This document shows positions 1-5,390 of a stretch of DNA of 9,822 nucleotides, piece after piece (positions within the stretch are counted from its first letter, which is position 1; each line of letters opens with the position of its first letter). The notes beneath the pieces were generated by a model. The model made no database searches, was not told the origin of the DNA, and saw only the letters and a program-made list of their open reading frames with translations. The position numbers were made by a program, and so were the translations under genes. The DNA is from Bacteroidota bacterium (lineage in GTDB: Bacteria; Bacteroidota; Bacteroidia; NORP154), in contig NVRZ01000098.1 in assembly GCA_002401055.1 (NCBI GenBank), positions 1 through 9,822 of the forward strand, read 5' to 3'.

Positions 1-162
1 ATTAAAATAAACAGAAATTCCTTCGATCAAACGTCAATTCCAACAGATCAAAATCTATATTATTACGATTATCGATCGTTTTTGTTTCAATTGTAAAACT
101 TCTTTCAAGTTTCATCTGTTTTCTTGCTTGATAAGAACTTGATGCTTCTATACGCTCACCTC

Positions 163-194
163 TTGACTAATATGACGAAAATTGGCTACATTTG
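163..194 (+). promoter_or_regulatory. Bacteroidota-type promoter for the glycan operon
   Basis: TACATTTG at 187-194 matches the Bacteroidota -7 consensus TAnnTTTG exactly. A TTG at 163-165 lies 21 nt upstream, within the spacing known for the -33 element of the primary sigma factor of this phylum. Transcription would begin near base 200, giving a leader of about 45 nt before the ATG at 246. It is the only good promoter match ahead of the seven-gene run, so it probably drives the whole operon. The transcription start itself is inferred. Confidence 0.6.
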
Positions 195-233
195 GTTGCT
201 AGTCACCTCATTTAAAAATACTGCGACTCACAC

Positions 234-238
234 AGGAA
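234..238 (+). promoter_or_regulatory. Ribosome-binding-like AGGAA before the first gene
   Basis: AGGAA lies 7 nt upstream of the ATG at 246, a normal Shine-Dalgarno distance, and supports that start. Many Bacteroidota depend little on such sites, so it is supporting rather than decisive evidence. Confidence 0.4.
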
Positions 239-245
239 TAGCTCT

Positions 246-1196
246 ATGATTTCAGAAAAAGTTATTGCGGTTGTAATCCCCTGCTACAATGAAGAGAGTC
301 AAATTCATGGTGTAATAGGAAGTTTACCTGACTATGTCGATCATATTGTCATAATAGATGATAAAAGCACGGATAACAGTGTTGAGCTTCTCGAAAACCT
401 GTCGGAGGCAAATAGTAAGATAATACTCATAAAGCATGAAGTTAACAAAGGTAATGGTGCTGCAAGAATTAGCGGGCTAAAGAAGTGCCTGGATTTGGAG
501 CCAGATATTATTTGCCTTTTGGATGGTGATGGGCAAATGGACATCAAGTCTCTGAGAGGCTTGATTGATCCTGTCCTTGCTGGGAAATCTGACATTATGA
601 AGGGAAATAGATTTTTTAGTGGCGAGGCCTGGAAGCAAATGCCACGAATCCGATATTTTGGGAACGCAATTCTTTCATTGATGACGAAAATTGTATCAGG
701 ATATTGGCATATCGCTGACTTTCAGTCAGGGTACATTGTCGTAAATCGGAAAGCCATTGAGTTGATTCCTTTGGATCATTTGTACAGGGATTATGGGTTT
801 CCAAATGATCTTCTTATACATGCCAATGTGTATGGGTTGCGCGTTTCTGATCATCCGGTAAAACCCATATATAATGTGGGTGAAAAGTCTGGAATAAATC
901 TGCTCAGTTTGATTCCGAAATTGAGCTGGCTGCTTTTTAGTAGGTTTTTTTGGAGGATGAAAGAGAAGTATGTGATCCGCGATTTTCATCCGCTTGTATT
1001 TTTTTATTTGTTCGGAATGGGCTTGTTGATGTTAAGCATTCCCTTAATGGCCCGATTTTTTTATAAATGGTATACCACGCTTGATGTTCCGCCTATTACG
1101 GCATTGGCTCTAATATTTGTTTTGATTTCAGGATTTCAGTTTATTTTCTTTGCCATGTGGTTCGATATGAGTTATAACCAGGGTAAGTCAGAATGA
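246..1196 (+). CDS. Family 2 glycosyltransferase, polyprenyl-phosphate type (DPM1/GtrB-like) with two C-terminal membrane segments
   Basis: A 316-residue GT-A-fold glycosyltransferase. The N-terminal nucleotide-sugar-binding strand reads VVIPCYNE (9-16), the first acidic pair is D38-D39 in IIDDKSTD, and the metal-binding DGDGQMD motif is at 93-99. DFQSGY at 158-163 corresponds to the acceptor-side motif common in dolichol/undecaprenyl-phosphate sugar transferases. The catalytic part is followed by an aromatic, basic amphipathic stretch (about 224-247) and two hydrophobic segments (about 250-268 and 285-305), so the enzyme should sit on the inner membrane facing the cytoplasm. Family knowledge suggests transfer of a sugar from UDP- or GDP-sugar to a polyprenyl phosphate; the sugar cannot be read from the sequence. 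It is the first gene of the operon and its stop overlaps the next start by 4 nt (ATGA). A processive or glycan-extending GT2 is the main alternative. Confidence 0.85.
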   Translation: MISEKVIAVVIPCYNEESQIHGVIGSLPDYVDHIVIIDDKSTDNSVELLENLSEANSKIILIKHEVNKGNGAARISGLKKCLDLEPDIICLLDGDGQMDIKSLRGLIDPVLAGKSDIMKGNRFFSGEAWKQMPRIRYFGNAILSLMTKIVSGYWHIADFQSGYIVVNRKAIELIPLDHLYRDYGFPNDLLIHANVYGLRVSDHPVKPIYNVGEKSGINLLSLIPKLSWLLFSRFFWRMKEKYVIRDFHPLVFFYLFGMGLLMLSIPLMARFFYKWYTTLDVPPITALALIFVLISGFQFIFFAMWFDMSYNQGKSE

Positions 1197-2110
1197 CTTT
1201 GGAAAACAAGATTGCTCTTTCTATTGATGTAGAGGATTGGTACCACACTCCCCTTGTTACTGGATCTCCTTTTGCCAAGTATAAGAATACGCAGCAGTTT
1301 TTTGAGAAATGGAAAGGAGACTATGACATGATAACGACTTCGACCTTAAGGTTGCTTGATTTGCTTGACAAGCAAGGTATAACGGCTACTTTTTTCATTT
1401 TAGGTGATGTGGTAAAGAGATACAAGGAAATTGTTGAAAAGCTTAAGAATTCGTCACATGAAATTGCTTGTCATGGGCAGGATCACCAGATTGCTTTGGA
1501 TCCTAACTCTAAAAAGCCGTTAATATCTGTAAAGGATTGGATGGTCGAGGTAAAAAATTCAAAAGCATTATTAGAGGATACTTTTCAAAGGCCCGTAATT
1601 GGTTATAGAGCCCCAGGAGCATATTTCGGAAAGTGGATGGTTCAAGGTTTGGAAACTCTTGGTTTTAGTTATGATTCTTCAATTGCTTACAATTCATTTT
1701 ATAATAAAACAGATTGTAAATTAGCTTCTGTTCCTACATTCCCCTATCGCTTAAATCGTGATGATCTTTCATCCGATAATCCCAACTCAAATCTCGTTGA
1801 ACTGCCATGGAGTTATCTAAAGTTGTTCAATATTCGATTTCCCGTTGGAGGAGCGTTTTTTTACCGACTGCTGGGCAATAGATACTTTAAATTCGCCTTG
1901 AACAGTTGTCTGAGAAAAGGAGATACTATGTTTTATTTACACCCCTATGATCTTACAGCGGAGAAAATACCTATTGGCAATTTGCGATCCAGACCATTTT
2001 TCTGGATTAACCAGGGAAAAACTACAGAAATGCGCTTTGAAAAGCTGCTAATTTCATTTAAAGACTCTTTTACAACTTGTGAGGAGGTGTATAATCGTTC
2101 GGTTAAATAA
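1193..2110 (+). CDS. Polysaccharide deacetylase, NodB fold, XrtA/DUF3473-like
   Basis: A 305-residue carbohydrate esterase family 4-like protein. Motif 1 is SIDVEDW (10-16), with D12 and D15 in the place of the two aspartates of the classical TFDDG. Motif 2 is ACHGQDH (92-98), giving metal ligands H94 and H98. Motif 3 is GYRAPGAYF (137-145) with the expected R139 and P141. A later LPWS (204-207), a GGAFFYRLL stretch (219-227) and YLHPYDL (248-254, H250) match the C-terminal part seen in deacetylases of XrtA/PEP-CTERM exopolysaccharide loci. All catalytic motifs are present, so it should be active. There is no signal peptide or membrane segment, so it probably acts in the cytoplasm on a sugar or lipid-linked glycan, removing an N- or O-acetyl group. 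It overlaps the preceding gene by 4 nt and the following gene by 1 nt, implying coupled translation. The substrate is not known. Confidence 0.85.
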   Translation: MTLENKIALSIDVEDWYHTPLVTGSPFAKYKNTQQFFEKWKGDYDMITTSTLRLLDLLDKQGITATFFILGDVVKRYKEIVEKLKNSSHEIACHGQDHQIALDPNSKKPLISVKDWMVEVKNSKALLEDTFQRPVIGYRAPGAYFGKWMVQGLETLGFSYDSSIAYNSFYNKTDCKLASVPTFPYRLNRDDLSSDNPNSNLVELPWSYLKLFNIRFPVGGAFFYRLLGNRYFKFALNSCLRKGDTMFYLHPYDLTAEKIPIGNLRSRPFFWINQGKTTEMRFEKLLISFKDSFTTCEEVYNRSVK

Positions 2111-2775
2111 TGAATGAGTTCATCAAAATAAAAGCGGAGAAACTAAAGACCTTGAGCAAGGGAAAGGATGCAATGGACACCTACTTTTATAAGAACAAGG
2201 TCATTCAAGATTTGTATTGGAATCGCTTGGAAAAAATGTTGAAAATGGCGGATGGATTTCAGGCAAGCACTGTATTGGACCTTGGATGTGGACAGGGTGT
2301 CCTATTACCGACGCTTAGCAAGAACTATTCTAAGGTAAGCGGAATAGATCTAGATACATCTATCGCTGCTCAAATAGTAGAAATATATGGGCTTAATAAT
2401 GTAACCCTATCTCAGAGCGATATTTTCAATAATTCTTTTTCCGACAATTCTTTTGATTTGATATTTGCACCAAGTGTGTTAGAGCATTTCGATGATCAGC
2501 ATGCTCTATTTACGGAGATTACACGTGTTCTTAAACCTGGTGGGAAGATCATATTTTCTTCACCAACTGAAACCTTGCTATACGAACTTGGTAGAAAGGT
2601 ATTTGGAGCAGTCAAGCCAGAGGATCATTACCATTCTGTATTTGAAATTCAGAGGATTGCAAGGAGGTACCTGCAATTCAAGAATAAAACAAATGGGCCG
2701 ATCTCCTTTTTACCAGCGTTTGTTTCGGTATATATCATATATGCTTTTGAAAAGGAGGCAAGCATAAATAACTGA
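2110..2775 (+). CDS. Class I SAM-dependent methyltransferase (UbiE/Methyltransf_11 type)
   Basis: A 221-residue Rossmann-fold methyltransferase. SAM-binding motif I is VLDLGCGQG (55-63), the acidic residue ending strand 2 is in GIDLD (78-82), motif II is DLIFAPSVLEHF (116-127), and VLKPGGKIIFSSP (140-152) is the usual post-II motif. EDHYHS (171-176) and a hydrophobic C-terminal stretch (about 198-213) may touch a substrate, possibly a membrane lipid-linked one. The ATG shares its A with the TAA of the deacetylase gene, so translation is probably coupled. A GGAGG word lies 22 nt upstream, too far for a normal ribosome-binding site. Context suggests methylation of a sugar or of the lipid-linked glycan made by this operon; a quinone or small-molecule substrate cannot be excluded from the fold alone. 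Confidence 0.85.
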   Translation: MNEFIKIKAEKLKTLSKGKDAMDTYFYKNKVIQDLYWNRLEKMLKMADGFQASTVLDLGCGQGVLLPTLSKNYSKVSGIDLDTSIAAQIVEIYGLNNVTLSQSDIFNNSFSDNSFDLIFAPSVLEHFDDQHALFTEITRVLKPGGKIIFSSPTETLLYELGRKVFGAVKPEDHYHSVFEIQRIARRYLQFKNKTNGPISFLPAFVSVYIIYAFEKEASINN

Positions 2776-2776
2776 A

Positions 2777-3817
2777 GTGAAAGATTGGATGATTCAATTT
2801 GGCGATTCAGGCTTAGTTGCAAAATGGGATGATTTCGTTTTGAATAATCCTGGAGGAACCTTATGGCACTCATCATCTTTTTTGAAATGTATTAGCAACA
2901 GTTTCGGTTATTCTTTGAAACTTTTATATGTAGAGAAGGAGGGAGAAATGGTAGCACTGCTTCCATTATTTTCAGTGCCTGGTTTGTTCGGCATTTCTAA
3001 TAAGTTGATCGGAGTGCCTGTCTCAAGTTGGTGTGGTATAATCTGCAATTCTGATGAACACGAATCTGATTTGTTGAAAGAAGCCAGAAATTGGGGAAAT
3101 GACTTGGGTGCAGAATATATAGAGTACCGACAAATCAAAAAGTTGAGAACCAACCAATCTGTGAAGTCAACTTACGTGACATTTATCTTCGATCTAGGTG
3201 AAGGGTCTGAAGTATTGTGGGAGAGTATGAATCGCAAAACTAGAGGCGCTATCCGCAAGGCGAGGAAGAGCGAACTAGAGGTTAATGTGAACAATGGCTC
3301 ACTGGATGATTTTTACAATATATATGCCCGCAGATTGCATGATTTGGGAAGCCCTGCATACTCTATGGATTTTTTTGAAAGCTTAAAAAGAGAATTTGGA
3401 GACGATGCCTTAATTACAACAGTTTCAAAAGGTGGTGTGATAATCTCCGCTTGTTTTTCAATAAAGTACAAAGACACGCTGTACGCTTTATTGGCTGGAG
3501 TGAATAAAAGATATTTATCGCTCAATCCATATTCATTGATGTATTGGAAGCTGATTGAATTCGCTTGCAAGGAGGGCTTAGCTAAATTTGATTTTGGGCG
3601 CAGTAGAATTGGTACGGGATCCTACGATTTTAAGAAGAATTGGGGTTTTCCATCAACAAGCTTGTACTATCATTATGATCTGTTGAAAGTTGCGAAAATA
3701 CCTGCGTTAGAGGCTGGATCGATGAGCACGAAACTATTTCAATTTACATGGAAAATGATGCCGTATCCTCTGGTGAAAAAATTAGGACCTGGATTAAGAA
3801 AATACATTGTGGCTTAG
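2777..3817 (+). CDS. FemAB-like GNAT family protein, similar to those of XrtA/PEP-CTERM loci
   Basis: A 346-residue protein of the FemAB/Acetyltransf_6 superfamily with the usual length. The N-terminal half carries LWHSSSFL (29-36) and a beta-rich first GNAT-like subdomain with MVALLPLF (58-65). The second subdomain begins with a basic RKTRGAIRKARKS helix (153-165), and its hallmark is FDFGRSRIGTGSYDFKKNWG (271-290), a motif shared with FemAB-type proteins of exosortase loci. Such proteins transfer amino acids or acyl groups to amines; the donor here cannot be named. The start is GTG at 2777, 1 nt after the previous stop; an in-frame TAA at 2765 excludes a longer form, and the next in-frame start is ATG 2789, which would drop four residues. 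The gene ends in TAG-TAA-TAG directly followed by the next gene in the same frame. It probably acts in the cytoplasm with the upstream deacetylase. Confidence 0.8.
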   Translation: MKDWMIQFGDSGLVAKWDDFVLNNPGGTLWHSSSFLKCISNSFGYSLKLLYVEKEGEMVALLPLFSVPGLFGISNKLIGVPVSSWCGIICNSDEHESDLLKEARNWGNDLGAEYIEYRQIKKLRTNQSVKSTYVTFIFDLGEGSEVLWESMNRKTRGAIRKARKSELEVNVNNGSLDDFYNIYARRLHDLGSPAYSMDFFESLKREFGDDALITTVSKGGVIISACFSIKYKDTLYALLAGVNKRYLSLNPYSLMYWKLIEFACKEGLAKFDFGRSRIGTGSYDFKKNWGFPSTSLYYHYDLLKVAKIPALEAGSMSTKLFQFTWKMMPYPLVKKLGPGLRKYIVA

Positions 3818-3823
3818 TAATAG

Positions 3824-4495
3824 ATGACATTTAACTCGGTGATTGAAGATATTAAAATAGTAATAAAATCAATCGGAAAGAGAGGGCTTTTACCCACTCT
3901 GACCATGGTATGGCATGAATACTCTTTTGACTCAAAATATGGCATAAGAACTAAGGGGCGACAAGCACAGAACAAAGGCAAATTAGAAAGCACCAACAGT
4001 AAGGGTGGAAAGGAATATCAAGGGTATAGTTATTTTTTGTTCAGAAAATTCATGAACCGATTGGCTATAGATTTTTCCCAATCCGTATTTGTGGATTTTG
4101 GAAGTGGTAAAGGACGGGTACTTATCATGGCATCCGAGTATAACTTCAAACGAATAATAGGACTTGAGTATGCGGAAGACCTGTTTCTAGAAAGTCAAAT
4201 TAATATTGGTTCAACAAAAGTAAATGCTTCTAATATTCACATTGAACACGAAGATGCGGCTGCCTATAGCATTCCTGAGGACGCCAATGTTTTATTTTTT
4301 TTCAATCCCTTTGATGAAAAAGTTATGGAAAGCGTATTGAAAAATGTGGATGCGTCAATGGAAAGAACACCAAGAAAAATATATATCGTTTACACATCCC
4401 CAACATTTGAAACCTGTTTCGATGAAAGAGGTTATGAGAAAGTCTTTGAACTGCATAATGGAGCTAAGAATGAAGGGATCATATATCGAGTTTAG
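3824..4495 (+). CDS. Second class I SAM-dependent methyltransferase (DxGSGKGR type)
   Basis: A 223-residue protein whose SAM-binding loop is FVDFGSGKGRVLIMAS (89-104), followed by an acidic strand end in IIGLEYAEDL (111-120). VLFFFNPFD (156-164) holds the position of motif IV; its NPF resembles the NPPY-like motif of amino-group methyltransferases, which would fit an amine substrate, but this is only suggestive. It is not a paralogue of the methyltransferase at 2110-2775: motif I, motif IV and the N-terminal region all differ. The first 70 residues form a basic extension without a recognised domain. It follows the FemAB-like gene in the same reading frame after three consecutive stops, and its own TAG abuts the ATG of the next gene with no spacer. 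A role in glycan decoration is inferred from the operon. Confidence 0.75.
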   Translation: MTFNSVIEDIKIVIKSIGKRGLLPTLTMVWHEYSFDSKYGIRTKGRQAQNKGKLESTNSKGGKEYQGYSYFLFRKFMNRLAIDFSQSVFVDFGSGKGRVLIMASEYNFKRIIGLEYAEDLFLESQINIGSTKVNASNIHIEHEDAAAYSIPEDANVLFFFNPFDEKVMESVLKNVDASMERTPRKIYIVYTSPTFETCFDERGYEKVFELHNGAKNEGIIYRV

Positions 4496-5389
4496 ATGAA
4501 TTACCTACAAAAAAATTGGTTGACGCTTTTGATCTACCTATCTCTGGTGTTTTTGGCGATAGCCCTGTCACATGCCGATTACCTAGTGATGCCTGAGATC
4601 ATGTCTCCAGGTCAACTGTCCATTTCATTTGCTTTTTTGTTTTTCGGGTTTATTCTGAATGCGGCAGCATGGAAAAACATACTAAACGGAGCTGCATATC
4701 CAATTAGCTTTGGGCAATCCGTGGCCTCAACTGGATTGGCCGTGTTTGGCAAATATATCCCAGGAAAGTTATGGGCAATGGTGGGACAGGCGGGCTTGGT
4801 AGCCAAAAAATATAGCTATCCAATTTCCGCTATTTCTGGAATTCTGATCAACGCCCAACTGATCACAATTTGGGTTGGACTAATACTAAGTTTGATTGCA
4901 ATAATAGGCTTTGGGGGATACGGGCTTGAAGTGTATGCGGTCATAAGTATTCTTGTTCTTATAATATTCATTCTAATTTTCTCCCAATTGCAGAAGGTAA
5001 TCGTAGAAATTGCTGTTAGTAGAGTTATTGGGAGTGATATTGAATACGTTAGTTCGTCGATCAAATCAATTTGGATCACGGCATTGCTTTACACAATCGC
5101 TTGGTTAAGCTGGTGTATTGGATTTTACTTTTTGGTTGTTAGCTTATCAGCTTATCCTTTTCTTCCTTTTGTAGGATTGGGAATGGCACTTGCATTAACC
5201 TTCGGTTTTTTGGCTATTATTATTCCCGGGGGACTCGGTGTTCGTGAAGCCGTATTGTTTGGCTGGCTTTCTTTGGCTGGCATTGATCCTGTAACGTCCA
5301 CAACGATATCAGTGGCTAGCCGGTTGTGGTTTTTAATTGGAGAACTATTTATTTTCGCATTGGCAATATTGTTGAAACGATCTAATTAA
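4496..5389 (+). CDS. Flippase-like integral membrane protein, LPG-synthase-TM / UPF0104 family
   Basis: A 297-residue polytopic membrane protein with about eight hydrophobic segments (approximately 8-26, 42-60, 113-136, 143-165, 192-215, 222-243, 248-262 and 273-293). Two family hallmarks are visible: GKYIPGKLWAMVGQAGL (85-101) and PGGLGVREA (244-252). The family contains the membrane domain of lysylphosphatidylglycerol synthase (MprF) and AglD-type archaeal proteins, and is often found beside polyprenyl-phosphate glycosyltransferases. Flipping of a lipid-linked sugar is therefore a reasonable but unproved role. No soluble lysyltransferase domain is attached, so it is not a complete MprF. The start immediately follows the previous stop (0 nt) and the next gene begins 1 nt after its stop, with a GT-C-like enzyme next that would need a substrate on the outer face. 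Confidence 0.8.
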   Translation: MNYLQKNWLTLLIYLSLVFLAIALSHADYLVMPEIMSPGQLSISFAFLFFGFILNAAAWKNILNGAAYPISFGQSVASTGLAVFGKYIPGKLWAMVGQAGLVAKKYSYPISAISGILINAQLITIWVGLILSLIAIIGFGGYGLEVYAVISILVLIIFILIFSQLQKVIVEIAVSRVIGSDIEYVSSSIKSIWITALLYTIAWLSWCIGFYFLVVSLSAYPFLPFVGLGMALALTFGFLAIIIPGGLGVREAVLFGWLSLAGIDPVTSTTISVASRLWFLIGELFIFALAILLKRSN

Positions 5390-5390
5390 T

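Larger units (their letters stand above)
1..245. other. Non-coding leader region upstream of the operon
   Basis: This stretch is AT-rich and I see no convincing coding region on either strand. It carries the candidate promoter at 163-194 and the ribosome-binding-like AGGAA at 234-238 of the first gene. A weak inverted repeat (ACGAT, 5-nt loop, ATCGT at 65-79, running into a T-run to 83) could be the end of a transcript entering from the left, but the stem is only 5 bp. Three CTTGA words occur at 127-131, 138-142 and 162-166, just ahead of and within the promoter. Nothing else is recognisable. Confidence 0.6.

Noticed and set aside
65..83. Hairpin ACGAT/ATCGT followed by TTTTT as a terminator of an upstream gene
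   Set aside because: The stem is only 5 bp with three A-T pairs and no upstream coding end is visible in the window, so it is too weak to annotate separately.
2492..2767. A 91-codon open frame on the + strand
   Set aside because: It is a frame-shifted shadow of the first methyltransferase gene, whose own frame carries intact SAM-binding motifs across the same bases.
3583..3590. TAAATTTG as an internal promoter -7 element for the second methyltransferase
   Set aside because: It matches TAnnTTTG but lies in the conserved FemAB motif region, and TTG words upstream sit at 15 or 25 nt, outside good spacing.
4496..5389. Complete MprF lysylphosphatidylglycerol synthase
   Set aside because: Only the membrane-domain family features are present; the C-terminal lysyltransferase domain of MprF is absent.
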